Of a DNA stretch of 64,000 nucleotides, positions 36,658 through 45,568 are shown piece by piece (positions within the stretch are counted from its first letter, which is position 1; every line of letters starts with the position of its first letter). The stretch is taken from NCBI GenBank assembly GCA_024123955.1, contig CP099652.1, forward strand, positions 1,364,001-1,428,000, given 5' to 3'. The DNA is from Oxalobacteraceae bacterium OTU3CINTB1 (GTDB taxonomy: Bacteria > Pseudomonadota > Gammaproteobacteria > Burkholderiales > Burkholderiaceae_D). The notes under the pieces were generated by a model, which was not told where the DNA came from, made no database searches, and saw nothing but the letters and a program-made list of their open reading frames with translations. A program made the translations under genes and the position numbers.

Positions 36658-38229
36658 TTAAGCGGCTTTGGCCTGGTTTTTTGCGCGCCGCGCCCAAAAC
36701 CAGGCGCCACCCAATGCCAGCGCCGCCAGCAGCAGAAACAGCTTGTTACCCCAGATGATGAAGGGCGTGCTGCCCGCCATGCCCTGGACGTCGGCGGCCA
36801 GGGTGCCGAAGGTGTTGACCTTCAACTGGTGCCGGATCACGCCATGGCCGTCGATGATGGCGGTGGCGCCGGTATTGGTCGCCCGCAGCATCGGACGTCC
36901 CGTCTCCAGGGTGCGCATTTGCGAGATCTGCAAATGCTGTGGAATGGCGATGGTGTCGCCGAACCAGGCCAGATTCGAGACGTTGAGCAGCATCGTGGCC
37001 GGCTTCTGGCCCTGCGCCGGGTGGTTCAGCTGCGCGGCGATCTCCTCGCCGAACAAGTCCTCGTAGCAGATGTTGGGCAGCACGCGCTGGTCCTTGATCG
37101 GGAAGGCCGGCTGGATATCGGCGCCGCTGGTCTGGTCGCCGAGCGGGATCGACATCAGGTTGACGAACCAGCGGAAGCCGAGCGGAATGAACTCGCCGAA
37201 CGGCACCAGGTGGTGCTTGTCGTAGCGGTAGTAGGCGCTGCCCTGGCGTGGCGTCAGGCCGATCACGCTGTTGAAATAGGCGGTCTGGCTGTCGGCCATC
37301 GGGATGCCGAGTATCAGATTGCTGCCGGTCTTGGTCAGGAACTGGGCGATGCCGGGCAGGTAGTCCGGCGGCAGTTGCTGCGGCAGCATGACGATGGCCG
37401 TCTCCGGCGTGGCGATCAAATCGGCCGGCGCGGCGGTGATGGCGTCGTGGTACAGCTTCATCGTCTCGATGACGCGGGCGCCGTCGAATTTTTCGCTTTG
37501 CGGGATGTTCCCTTGCAGCAGGCGCACCGAAATCGGTTTGCCTTCCGGGTAGGTCCATTGCAGGTAGGTCAGGCCGACGCCGGCGGCGCAGATGGCCACG
37601 ACCAGCACCGCGGCCTTGATGCGGGTGCGGTGCAGCAGCAGCAGCAGGGCGCCGGCGATGACAGCGGCCAGCCATCCGAGGCCGTACACGCCGATGACCG
37701 GCGCGTAGCCGGCCAGCGGGCTGTGATTATGGGCGTAGCCGGACGACATCCACGGGAAACCGGTGAACAGCCAGGCGCGCACCCATTCGAACAGCGCCCA
37801 CATCGCCGGCAGCACCAGCAGGTTGGCGGCCGGCAGCGGCAGCGACCAGCGCTTGCGCAGCCAGGCCGCGCCGCCCATCGCCAGCGCCGTGTAAAAGCCC
37901 ATGCCCCAGGCCAGCAGCAGCACGGCGGCGACGGCGATCGGCGCGGCCATGGCGCCGTAGTCGTGCAGCGAGACGTACAGCCAGTGGGTGCCGGCGGCGG
38001 TCCAGCCGAAGCCGAAGGCCCAGCCGATCAGGCCCGCGCTTTTGACGTCGGCGCTGCGCAGCACTTGGTAGAAGAGGGTCGCCAGGCCGAGGATCTCGAG
38101 TGGCCACCAGCCGAAGGGCGCGAAGGCAAATACGCACATCGCGCCGGCCAGCAGGGTGATGATCATCCGTCCTTTGGTGCTGCGCTGCGGCTTGGGCGGA
38201 TCGTTCGGATTGGCGCGGCGAAAGCGCAT
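36658..38229 (-). CDS. lnt: apolipoprotein N-acyltransferase
   Basis: A polytopic inner-membrane enzyme of 523 residues that N-acylates the cysteine of lipoproteins. The first ~200 residues hold several membrane helices, and the periplasmic nitrilase-fold domain follows. The catalytic glutamate lies in TPETAIVM, the lysine in the YDKHHLVPFGE region, and the cysteine in NICYEDLFGE. A final helix (FLLLAALALGG) ends the protein. The start overlaps the corC stop by one base (TAATG). Confidence 0.96.
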   Translation of the reverse strand: MRFRRANPNDPPKPQRSTKGRMIITLLAGAMCVFAFAPFGWWPLEILGLATLFYQVLRSADVKSAGLIGWAFGFGWTAAGTHWLYVSLHDYGAMAAPIAVAAVLLLAWGMGFYTALAMGGAAWLRKRWSLPLPAANLLVLPAMWALFEWVRAWLFTGFPWMSSGYAHNHSPLAGYAPVIGVYGLGWLAAVIAGALLLLLHRTRIKAAVLVVAICAAGVGLTYLQWTYPEGKPISVRLLQGNIPQSEKFDGARVIETMKLYHDAITAAPADLIATPETAIVMLPQQLPPDYLPGIAQFLTKTGSNLILGIPMADSQTAYFNSVIGLTPRQGSAYYRYDKHHLVPFGEFIPLGFRWFVNLMSIPLGDQTSGADIQPAFPIKDQRVLPNICYEDLFGEEIAAQLNHPAQGQKPATMLLNVSNLAWFGDTIAIPQHLQISQMRTLETGRPMLRATNTGATAIIDGHGVIRHQLKVNTFGTLAADVQGMAGSTPFIIWGNKLFLLLAALALGGAWFWARRAKNQAKAA

Positions 38230-39119
38230 TATTGCGAGGCGCCCGCGCCGGCGTCGGGGGCTGGCGGCAGTTTCTCCACCAGCAGCACGTGGATCTGGCG
38301 GGCGTCGGCGCGCAGCACTTCAAAGCGCATGCCCTGGTAGTCGAAGATGTCGCCCTTGTGCGGCATGCGCGCCAGGTGCTTGGCGACCAGGCCACCGATG
38401 GTGTCGACATCGTCGTCCGGCAGCGAGGTGTCCAACTCTTCGTTGAACTGTTCGATCTCGGTCAGCGCCTTGATGCGCCAGCGCGGTCCGTGCACGCCTT
38501 CCTTGATCGAGAGGATGTTGTCCTCTTCCTCGTCGAAGTCGTATTCGTCCTCGATGTCGCCGACGATCTGTTCCAGCACGTCCTCGATGGTGATCAGACC
38601 GGCCACGCCGCTGTACTCGTCGACCACGATCGCCATGTGATTGTGGTTGGCGCGGAAATCCCGCAGCAGCACGTTGAGGCGTTTGGACTCGGGGATGAAG
38701 ATGGCCGGGCGCAGCATGTCGCGCACGTCGAAGGATTCTTCGGCGTAGTAGCGCAGCAGGTCCTTGGCCAGCAGGATGCCGATCACCTTGTCGCGCTCGC
38801 CCTCGATGGCGGGGAAGCGCGAGTGGGCGGTCGCCAGCACCTGCGGCATCCATTCCTCGATCGGCTTGGAGATGTCGATGACATCCATCTGCGAGCGGGG
38901 AATCATGATGTCGCGGGCGGACAAGTCGGAGACCTGGAACACGCCTTCGATCATCGACAAGGCGTCGGCGTCGATCAGGTTGCGTTCATGGGCGTCGTGC
39001 AGAACTTCGAGCAGTTCCGCGCGATTCTCTGGCTCGGGGGAAATCAGTGCGGTCAGGCGTTCAAACAGTGACCGATGGGGTTTGGCGTCAGTCTTGACGC
39101 CACTAGAGTGCTCTTGCAT
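38229..39119 (-). CDS. corC: CorC/HlyC-type CBS-domain protein
   Basis: A cytoplasmic protein of 296 residues with two CBS domains (starting around DLSARDIMIPRSQMDVID) and a C-terminal transporter-associated domain (VGDIEDEYDF and after). It is named for magnesium/cobalt efflux work in enterobacteria, and its role in this clade is not established. In most proteobacteria ybeY precedes it directly. Here an opposite-strand toxin/immunity pair separates the two genes. Confidence 0.93.
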   Translation of the reverse strand: MQEHSSGVKTDAKPHRSLFERLTALISPEPENRAELLEVLHDAHERNLIDADALSMIEGVFQVSDLSARDIMIPRSQMDVIDISKPIEEWMPQVLATAHSRFPAIEGERDKVIGILLAKDLLRYYAEESFDVRDMLRPAIFIPESKRLNVLLRDFRANHNHMAIVVDEYSGVAGLITIEDVLEQIVGDIEDEYDFDEEEDNILSIKEGVHGPRWRIKALTEIEQFNEELDTSLPDDDVDTIGGLVAKHLARMPHKGDIFDYQGMRFEVLRADARQIHVLLVEKLPPAPDAGAGASQ

Positions 39120-39301
39120 AGTAGGCGTGAGCCATTGTTTTGAAGGGGTATAGGATACACCAAAAGCTTAAGATAGCAGGTTTTTGTCAAAAAAACAGCG
39201 AATCTAATTGAGGAACATAGCCCGGTCTCGTTTGAGTTTTCTCAGCGTTTCGGCCCTTCAATGGGGCATGCTGGAAAAATTCTTTCGACGATGGTGGTGT
39301 C

Positions 39302-39688
39302 ATGATCAGTATCCTGGCCGGCACGGTTCGACGCATAAATCCTGGACTGAGCAAGACGAACTGCGTTAATTGCGCGATCGCAACGGATGCGATGCTCGCA
39401 GGACATCCGGCTTCGGCGCTGCATGGGGGGCCACACAGCCTCGCTGTACTTGAACAGATATTTGGCGCAAAATTCAGCGTAGTGGGTGATCTGGGCGAAG
39501 TGGTGAACGTTCTGTCTGCCGCAGGTAGTGGAAGTCGGGGCATCGTCTACGGTAGCCGCAGCGGAGGCGTGGGCCACGTGTTTAACGCCGTCAATCAACA
39601 CGGAATCGTGCGCTTCCTCGACGGCCAAACCGGCAAAGCGGCGGTCGTCAGCGGTTACATCGGGTTTTGCTTTTTAAGGAGCAACTAA
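39302..39688 (+). CDS. stand-alone papain-fold (predicted glutamine deamidase) toxin domain
   Basis: A 128-residue protein matching the papain-fold toxin 1 / Tox-PL type found at the C-termini of polymorphic toxins. A cysteine pair at C21/C24 (RINPG then TNCVNCAIATD) supplies the likely nucleophile, and the partners are H92 (GVGHVFNAVN) and D107 (VRFLDGQTG). No delivery domain, signal peptide or repeat is attached. The frame is open only back to a TGA at 39233, with no start codon upstream. The ribosome binding site is weak (GGTGG). It overlaps the next gene by one base and is visibly less GC-rich than its neighbours. The family is recalled, not searched. Confidence 0.72.
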   Translation: MISILAGTVRRINPGLSKTNCVNCAIATDAMLAGHPASALHGGPHSLAVLEQIFGAKFSVVGDLGEVVNVLSAAGSGSRGIVYGSRSGGVGHVFNAVNQHGIVRFLDGQTGKAAVVSGYIGFCFLRSN

Positions 39689-40002
39689 TGAACACCCTAA
39701 ATTGCGCTGCAGCTTTAAAAATCGCCCGAGCCAAGGTCGATGAACTGGGCCGCATGGCGGGCGAGGCATTCGATATTTTGACCGCCGAAACAAAAGAACT
39801 GAAGCAAGGCTGGCTGTTTTTCTACAACTCAGCCGATTTTATCCGGACCCGCGATCCCATGTTTGCGCTTGCGGGCAACGGGCCCTTGTTGGTTCTCCGG
39901 GACGGACAGGTCGCAACGCTGCCGACAGCGGTTCCTTGGCAGGAGGCGATTGGCCAAATGTCGGACCCTGAAGCGGACGGGCGCCTGACTCACTCCGCGT
40001 AA
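39688..40002 (+). CDS. Imm35-type (YrhB-like) immunity protein
   Basis: A 104-residue acidic cytoplasmic protein. [14 protein letters not shown] (41-54) and [16 protein letters not shown] (63-78) fit the Imm35 pattern of a W-F-Y strand followed by a glycine-proline strand. AAGGAG lies five bases before ATG 39688, and the start overlaps the toxin stop (TAATG). The strong ribosome binding site, against the weak one of the toxin, suits an antidote. Its last 13 bases overlap the 3' end of ybeY on the other strand. Assignment by pattern and context. Confidence 0.7.
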   Translation: MNTLNCAAALKIARAKVDELGRMAGEAFDILTAETKELKQGWLFFYNSADFIRTRDPMFALAGNGPLLVLRDGQVATLPTAVPWQEAIGQMSDPEADGRLTHSA

Positions 40003-40454
40003 GGATCGGCATACCCGAGCCCGGCCAGCAGCTCCGTCTCGATGCCTTCCATCTCCGCCGCCTCCTCGTCGTCCTCGTGGTCGTAGCCCTGCGCGTGCAG
40101 CACGCCGTGCACGATCAGGTGCGCGGTATGTTCCTCCACCGATTTCTTTTGCTCGGCCGCTTCCCTCTCCAGCACGTCGGTGCACAGGATGATGTCGGCC
40201 TGCGTCGGCGCGTCCTCGTCCAGTTGCTCGCCCTCGTTGTAGGCGAACGTCAACACATTGGTGGCGTAGTCCTTGCCCCGGTATTGCTTGTTGAGCTCGC
40301 GGCCTTCCTCGGCATCGACAAAGCGGATGGTCAGCTCGGCCGGCGCGAACAGCGCCGCCTGTATCCACTTCCGGATGGCCGCGCGGGTGATCACTTCTTT
40401 CAGGCGGGCGTCGGGATACTGTACCGACAACGTCAATTTATTTTTTACGGACAT
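39990..40454 (-). CDS. ybeY: endoribonuclease YbeY
   Basis: A zinc-dependent endonuclease of 154 residues that matures rRNA 3' ends and helps ribosome quality control. The metal site is H116-x3-H120-x5-H126 in [11 protein letters not shown], and NVLTFAYNE is the preceding family block. Start ATG 40454 lies 17 bases inside the 3' end of phoH, so translation is coupled. Its stop converges on, and overlaps, the immunity gene. Confidence 0.96.
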   Translation of the reverse strand: MSVKNKLTLSVQYPDARLKEVITRAAIRKWIQAALFAPAELTIRFVDAEEGRELNKQYRGKDYATNVLTFAYNEGEQLDEDAPTQADIILCTDVLEREAAEQKKSVEEHTAHLIVHGVLHAQGYDHEDDEEAAEMEGIETELLAGLGYADPYAE

Positions 40455-41535
40455 TTTTAAGAGCGGTGGCTTTGAGGAGGGGAGCGATCTCGGCTTCGTG
40501 GTTGTGGGCCGTCTCGTAGGCGTCGACGATGCGCGCCACCAGCGGATGGCGCACCACGTCCTCGCTGTTGAAGTGGCTGAAGGCGATGCCGCGTACATCC
40601 TTCAACACCTGGACGGCGTCGACCAGGCCGCTTTTCTGGCTCTTGTGCAAGTCCACCTGGGTGACGTCGCCGGTGATGACGGCCTTGCTGCCGAAACCTA
40701 TGCGCGTCAGGAACATCTTCATCTGCTCGACGGTGGTGTTCTGCGCCTCGTCGAGGATCACGAACGCGTGGTTCAGGGTGCGCCCGCGCATGTAAGCCAG
40801 CGGCGCGATTTCGATGACTTGCTTCTCGAACATTTTCTGCGTGCGGTCGAAGCCCAGCAGGTCGTACAGCGCGTCGTACAGCGGACGCAGATACGGATCG
40901 ACCTTTTGCGCCAGGTCGCCCGGCAGGAAGCCGAGCCGCTCGCCGGCCTCGACGGCCGGACGGGTCAGGATGATGCGCTTGACGGCGTCGCGCTCGAGCG
41001 CGTCGACCGCGCAGGCCACGGCCAGGTAGGTCTTGCCGGTGCCGGCCGGGCCGACGCCAAAGCTGATGTCGTGTTCGAGAATGTTGCGCAGGTAACGGAT
41101 CTGGTGCGGCGTACGGCCGCGCAGGTCGGTCCGGCGCGTCTTCAGCACCGGGCTGTTGATGTCCGGTTCGACAAACGGCGCCTCGGCCACCGCGTGCGGC
41201 TTGCCTTCGGCGCCCGCGCCGGAGGTGGTGCTGGCGGCGGCGGCGGTGGCGGCGGCGGCCAGGCCGGCGCGTTGTTCTACCAGTGCAAGTTGCACTTCTT
41301 CAATTGGTACCACCTTGTTGGCGACGGCGTAGAACTGTTCCAGGATCTGCACCGCGCGTTCGGCATTGTGGCCGCTGACGATGAATTTCTCGCCGCGACG
41401 GAAAATGGTCACGTCCAGCGCGGCGGAAATCTGCCGCAGGTTTTCGTCGAGGGGACCGCACAAATGGGCCAGGCGCGAGTTATCGAGCGGCTCTGGAACA
41501 AAGTAATGCGGCTGAACGGGTGTTTTGGTTTTCAA
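40438..41535 (-). CDS. phoH: PhoH family ATPase (YbeZ)
   Basis: A P-loop ATPase of about 365 residues, thought to act on RNA together with YbeY. Walker A is GPAGTGKT with TYLAVA following, and Walker B is [11 protein letters not shown]. The N-terminal region has a KH-like fold and an Ala-rich insert. There is no ATG. TTG 41535 ([11 protein letters not shown]) would leave a leader for a possible TAAACT -10 box near 41600. GTG 41583 is an alternative adding 16 residues. Neither has a clear ribosome binding site. Confidence 0.92.
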   Translation of the reverse strand: MKTKTPVQPHYFVPEPLDNSRLAHLCGPLDENLRQISAALDVTIFRRGEKFIVSGHNAERAVQILEQFYAVANKVVPIEEVQLALVEQRAGLAAAATAAAASTTSGAGAEGKPHAVAEAPFVEPDINSPVLKTRRTDLRGRTPHQIRYLRNILEHDISFGVGPAGTGKTYLAVACAVDALERDAVKRIILTRPAVEAGERLGFLPGDLAQKVDPYLRPLYDALYDLLGFDRTQKMFEKQVIEIAPLAYMRGRTLNHAFVILDEAQNTTVEQMKMFLTRIGFGSKAVITGDVTQVDLHKSQKSGLVDAVQVLKDVRGIAFSHFNSEDVVRHPLVARIVDAYETAHNHEAEIAPLLKATALKNVRKK

Positions 41536-41601
41536 TGGAATGCTTTTAAGAGATGAGGCGGGATGGGGCGCACTGCTGCGCACAGGCGCTAGTTTAGCGT
41601 A

Positions 41602-42091
41602 ATTTGCCGATGCAAACCGCGCCTACGCCGCATTTCGAAACGGGTGCCGGGACCGCGTCGGACCCGGCCGGCGGCGTGCAGGACCCGCCGAATGTTGCCC
41701 TGGTCATGACACAGTTGCCGATGGGTAGCAAACTCGCTGCCACTCTACATGAGCTTGCTTCATGTAACAATTTCCTACAGGTTCTTGCGTGCGACACCCT
41801 CCAGCCCCATGTGATGAAATAGTATAGTTGTTAAGTTTTCTAGCCGGCGGTTGATGTCAAACAATCTTCACGCATCGTGCGCCGACTGGAGCAGTCTCTT
41901 TAAGCATAGAATTCTCTTGCACGAAAGGCAATTGAGGCAAGTCGGCTTACGGATGAATGTACGGATGAATTTATGGATGGATTTAACCGCTCTGTTAGCT
42001 GCTTATCCAACGGGGCAGTTAATTGATAAATTCTAAGTTGTCCTTAAGTTCCGACCAGCACTATCTCTTCACCCAACCAACGAGGAAAATC
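41602..42091. other. gene-poor spacer with 12-bp tandem repeats
   Basis: About 490 bases between phoH and the HTH gene. Two short open frames here (41604-41822 and 41851-42036, plus strand) have no ribosome binding site or recognisable product, and I do not call them. Three imperfect 12-bp units lie at 41949-41984 (ACGGATGAATGT, ACGGATGAATTT, ATGGATGGATTT). The right half, from about 41820, is clearly AT-rich and probably holds the promoter of the HTH gene. Confidence 0.5.
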
Positions 42092-42424
42092 ATGGCACAC
42101 CACGCTCTTGCTTCCCAAGAAAGCTACAACCCCAACCATCTGCTCGACATCCTGCTCGGCAAGATGCAATTGAAAAACGACGCCGCGCTGTCGCGCCTGC
42201 TGGAAGTGGCACCGCCGGTGATCAGCAAGATTCGTCACCACCGTCTGCCGGTCGGCGCTTCGCTGCTGATCCGCATGCACGAAGTGACCGGCATGAGCAT
42301 CCGCGACCTGCGCGATTTGATGGGCGACCGCCGCACCAAATACCGCCTGTCCGACGCCCAGGGCCGTCCAAAGCCTGAAGAGCGTCCAGAAAAGGCCGAG
42401 GCCGGAAACTACGCGCGTCATTAA
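42092..42424 (+). CDS. small helix-turn-helix DNA-binding protein
   Basis: A 110-residue protein. The middle looks like a Cro/CI-type HTH (NDAALSRLLEVAPPVISKIRHHRLPVG), followed by LLIRMHEVTGMSIRDLRDLMG, and the tail is charged and proline-rich. I chose ATG 42092 because GAGGAAAATC stands just before it; the frame is open to 42023. No partner gene is obvious: phoH is divergent upstream and an HDOD gene converges downstream. The target is unknown, and auto-regulation is possible. Confidence 0.8.
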   Translation: MAHHALASQESYNPNHLLDILLGKMQLKNDAALSRLLEVAPPVISKIRHHRLPVGASLLIRMHEVTGMSIRDLRDLMGDRRTKYRLSDAQGRPKPEERPEKAEAGNYARH

Positions 42425-42441
42425 TGCGCCCGCAGCTTCCG

Positions 42442-42505
42442 CACCTGCCGCGCCGTGGCTGACGTGACGTCCAGTCGATGTCTCGTCCAACCCGGCCGGC
42501 AGGTG
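42442..42505 (+). terminator. long-loop inverted repeat after the HTH gene
   Basis: CACCTGCCG (42442-42450) and CGGCAGGTG (42497-42505) are perfect 9-bp arms with a 46-base interior. A T-containing stretch follows (CTTCCTTGTTTTT). It could close the HTH transcript or fold as a small RNA. The loop is too long for a standard terminator. Confidence 0.3.
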
Positions 42506-42562
42506 ACGCTTCCTTGTTTTTCGTGCGTCTTATGCAGGTAGGCAGTCCGTCAAGGTAGTCTG

Positions 42563-43408
42563 TTAGCTCAGCAGCACCATCGAAATTTCTTCATACTGCA
42601 GTTCGGTTTCCCGGAACAGTTGCAGATAGATTTCCTCATCGAGGCCCAGCGCTGTCCACGCCACCGTGGACACCGGCGGCACCAGATCGTCCCGTACCTG
42701 CGCCAGATCGAGCGCGTGCACGATGGCGTCGGCCACATGAATGATGGCCGCCAGGAAGCCCGCGCCCGGCGCTTCCGGATCGTGGTGGCCGCCGATGGCG
42801 AGCCGCATCGTGTCTGAAAAATTCCAGTGTTCCGCCAGCGCCATGCCGGCGTCGACGTGATCGACGCCCAGCACCTTGCGTTCGGCCTCCAGCAGATAAC
42901 AGTCGTGCTCCTCGCGGTAGGCCAAGGTGATCGAATACTGGTTGGGGAAGCACGACACCAGCACCAGCCTGCCGATATCGTGCAGCAAGCCGGCCGTGAA
43001 GGCGTAATCCTGATTGAAGCGCATCTGCCGCGCCAGCACCTTGGCGCAGGCGGCGGTGGCGATCGAGTGGCGCCAGAACGCCTTGTGGTCGAAGCCGGGG
43101 CAGTGGCCCTCGGCGAAGCAGCCGGTGACGGCCGCCGCCGTGATCAGGTTGCGCGTGGTCTGGAAACCCAGGTAGGTGATCGCCTGCTGGATGGTGGTGA
43201 CCTTGACTTGCAGCCCGTACAGCGAGGAGTTGGCCAGGCGCAGCGTCTTGGCGGTCAGCGCCTGGTCGTACGACACCTTCTTGGCGAGTACCGAGATATC
43301 GACATCGTCCTGGTCTATGCTGTTGAGCAATTCCATCACCACCGCCGGCAGCGACGGCAGGTCGTCGAGGTTGCGCACCACGTCGTCGTAGCTGAGGGTG
43401 TTACTCAT
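42563..43408 (-). CDS. HDOD domain signalling protein
   Basis: A 281-residue cytoplasmic HDOD protein. The domain starts with DDLPSLPAVVMELLNSI and continues with KVSYDQALTAKTLRLANSS, a diagnostic stretch. The HD pair is retained in GLLHDIGRLVL, and H-rich AIGGHHDPEAPG follows. HDOD proteins usually act in motility and stress signalling without known hydrolase activity. Its ATG overlaps the 3' end of the upstream gene by eight bases (ATGAGTAA). Confidence 0.88.
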   Translation of the reverse strand: MSNTLSYDDVVRNLDDLPSLPAVVMELLNSIDQDDVDISVLAKKVSYDQALTAKTLRLANSSLYGLQVKVTTIQQAITYLGFQTTRNLITAAAVTGCFAEGHCPGFDHKAFWRHSIATAACAKVLARQMRFNQDYAFTAGLLHDIGRLVLVSCFPNQYSITLAYREEHDCYLLEAERKVLGVDHVDAGMALAEHWNFSDTMRLAIGGHHDPEAPGAGFLAAIIHVADAIVHALDLAQVRDDLVPPVSTVAWTALGLDEEIYLQLFRETELQYEEISMVLLS

Positions 43409-43766
43409 GGCCGGGATGCTCCGTGGTGTGTTCCTGCTCCGGCTTGCCCAGCCGGAAATCGGTGACGAAGCGACGCAGCAGCGCCGTGGCCCAGTCCTTG
43501 TCGCTGTCGGCGTCGTTTTTGCGGAACAGATGATCGATGCGCGCCTGATGGCGGGTCAGCGCGGCCTGCGCCACCTCCGGCGCCACTTCCTCGCGCACGA
43601 TGGGCAGCACGGCGATGCCGTGGCGCGGCATCAGCGCCAGCATGGCCTCGGTCAGCACGGTGCCCTGCGGCAGCAGCACGTGGCCCTGGACGTCGAGCAG
43701 CACGTCCGACAGGACCATGCCCGGCCGCACCTCGGCCGTCGCCAATTGATGATAATTGCCCGTCAT
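43401..43766 (-). CDS. small protein resembling an HD-GYP N-terminal domain
   Basis: A 121-residue protein. It begins with LATAEVRPGMVLSDVLLDVQGHVLLPQGTVLTEAML, which resembles the beta-rich segment placed in front of many HD-GYP domains, followed by HGIAVLPI. The rest is charged. It overlaps the HDOD gene by eight bases and is co-transcribed with it, so the two probably act together, as a split version of a protein that is often one chain. No enzyme motif of its own. Confidence 0.7.
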   Translation of the reverse strand: MTGNYHQLATAEVRPGMVLSDVLLDVQGHVLLPQGTVLTEAMLALMPRHGIAVLPIVREEVAPEVAQAALTRHQARIDHLFRKNDADSDKDWATALLRRFVTDFRLGKPEQEHTTEHPGHE

Positions 43767-43973
43767 GGTGCCTCCGGTGATGTCGGGTTGTCCGCTGGCG
43801 GATTAGCCAGCCCACATGTTGCACGATATTACCATTGCGCGCGATCGAAGTCTGCCTGCGGAAGGCGCCGTTGGCCGGTGATGGCCCCTTGATAGTCCTT
43901 ATTCTTGCCAAGATGCAGCCCATACCGTACATTGGGACGTTGCCGTCAAATACGTGCTCGGGGAGGTTGTTCG

Positions 43974-45554
43974 ATGTCTGGTATTCAAGGCCGTTTGACG
44001 CTGCTCTTCGTGGTCATCGTGACCCTGGTGCTGGGCATTTCCGGCACTTACGCGCAATACAGCCTCGGGCACGAACTCGAAGTGAGCAGCCAGCGCCTGC
44101 GCCAGGGCGTGCTGACCCGGCTGCAAACCAGCCTGCCGTCGGCGTTGTGGGACCTCGACAAGGCCAAGGTCGACAACATCGTCGCCGCCGAGATGATGCC
44201 GCCCGAACTGGTGTCGATCCGCGTCTACGACACCTCGGTCGGCCTGTTTTCCGGCCGCCTGCGCCACGAGGACGGCAAAATCAGCACCATCGAAAACGAC
44301 GCGGCCGTGGCCGGCACGCCGGTGGTGGCCGACCTGGCCTACCGCGACTCCGGCGCCGCCGGGGCCGCGCTCAAGCCGGTCATCGTCGGCCGCGTGGTGG
44401 TCAACTTCAGCCGCGCCCAGATCGACGCCACGCTGGCCGCCGAGGTGCGCCGCAAGGTGATCGAAGTGTTGCTGCTGGACCTCATCCTGGTGGCGGCGCT
44501 GGCGTTGTCGCTGCGCATCGTGTTCGACCCGCTCAAGCGCCTGCGCGACGGCCTGTTCGACCTGGCCACGCGCGGCAGCGACGAGGTCGAGGAATTGCCC
44601 GACAGCCGCCGCGACGAGCTCGGCGAGGTGATCCGCGGCTTCAACGCCATCCAGCGCAAGGTCAAATCGAACATCCAGCGCATCCGCGAGGCCGAGGACG
44701 AGGCCCGCAAGTCGGCCCAGGCCACCGCCCGCGCCATGGCCGACCTGCGCCGCACGCAGGAATCGCTGTTGCAGGCCGAACGGCTGGCCTCGCTGGGCGG
44801 CCTGGTGGCCGGCGTCGCCCACGAAATCAACACGCCGGTCGGCATCGCCCTGACCAGCGCGTCGGTGCTGATGGAGGCGACCGAAAAGGTGCAACTGGCC
44901 GTCGAAGGCGGCAACATCAAGAAGTCCGACATCATGCGCTACCTGGACACGGCGGCCGAGAGCACGCGCCTGATCATGAACAACGCCTACCGCGCCGCCC
45001 ACCTGATCCACAGCTTCAAGCAGATCGCCGTCGACCAGGTCAGCGAGGCGCGCCGCCGCTTCGAATTGCGCGATTATATAAACGAAGTGGTATCCAGCCT
45101 GCAGCCCAAGCTGAAGAAGACGCATATCGCGGTCGGCATCGATTGCCCGCCCGATATCATGCTCGACAGCTACCCGGGCGCGCTGGCGCAGGTGATCACC
45201 AATTTGACGCTCAACTGCGTCGACCACGCGTTCGAGCCGGACGACGAGGGCCGCATTACCATCGACGTGGCGCGCCAGGGCGACTGGATCGAGATGCGGG
45301 TGAGCGACAACGGCAAGGGCATCGCGCCGGAAATGCTGGACAAGGTGTTCGACCCGTTCGTGACCACGCGGCGCGGGCAGGGCGGCACCGGGCTCGGGCT
45401 GAACATCGTGTTCAATCTGATGGCCAAACAGTTCGGCGGCACGGTCACGGTCGCCAGCGTGCTGGGCCATGGCGCCACGTTCACGCTGCGCATGCCGTGC
45501 GTGACGCCGGTCGACGACACCAGCGGGCAGACGGACATCCGCCTGCCCGCGTAG
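43974..45554 (+). CDS. membrane sensor histidine kinase (orphan)
   Basis: A sensor kinase of 526 residues. TM1 is at about 8-28, followed by a periplasmic sensor of about 135 residues, TM2 near 164-184, HAMP, a coiled coil, and the phospho-acceptor H283 in VAGVAHEINTPVG. The ATPase part has NLTLNCVDHAF, DNGKGI and GGTGLGLNIV. ATG 43974 is preceded by GGGAGG. No response regulator lies nearby. The HDOD pair is divergent and a DUF3224 gene follows 14 bases later. The signal is unknown. Confidence 0.9.
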   Translation: MSGIQGRLTLLFVVIVTLVLGISGTYAQYSLGHELEVSSQRLRQGVLTRLQTSLPSALWDLDKAKVDNIVAAEMMPPELVSIRVYDTSVGLFSGRLRHEDGKISTIENDAAVAGTPVVADLAYRDSGAAGAALKPVIVGRVVVNFSRAQIDATLAAEVRRKVIEVLLLDLILVAALALSLRIVFDPLKRLRDGLFDLATRGSDEVEELPDSRRDELGEVIRGFNAIQRKVKSNIQRIREAEDEARKSAQATARAMADLRRTQESLLQAERLASLGGLVAGVAHEINTPVGIALTSASVLMEATEKVQLAVEGGNIKKSDIMRYLDTAAESTRLIMNNAYRAAHLIHSFKQIAVDQVSEARRRFELRDYINEVVSSLQPKLKKTHIAVGIDCPPDIMLDSYPGALAQVITNLTLNCVDHAFEPDDEGRITIDVARQGDWIEMRVSDNGKGIAPEMLDKVFDPFVTTRRGQGGTGLGLNIVFNLMAKQFGGTVTVASVLGHGATFTLRMPCVTPVDDTSGQTDIRLPA

Positions 45555-45568
45555 AACGAGGAGCAGCG

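Noticed and set aside
35635..38340. Plus-strand open frame of 901 residues
   Set aside because: It lies fully opposite glyQ, lnt and part of corC, which have unmistakable motifs. It is a high-GC shadow.
39302..40002. Toxin pair as a remnant of a larger Rhs or CDI gene
   Set aside because: The upstream frame closes at a TGA at 39233-39235 and no Rhs repeats or delivery motifs are found nearby. A stand-alone unit is the simpler reading, although an old cassette origin stays possible.
41604..41822. Two opposing open frames of about 70 residues
   Set aside because: No ribosome binding site, no recognised domain, and each overlaps the other. They lie in the non-coding spacer upstream of the HTH gene.
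41851..42036. 61-residue open frame with the 12-bp repeats
   Set aside because: Its sequence is partly made of the tandem repeats and it has no ribosome binding site.
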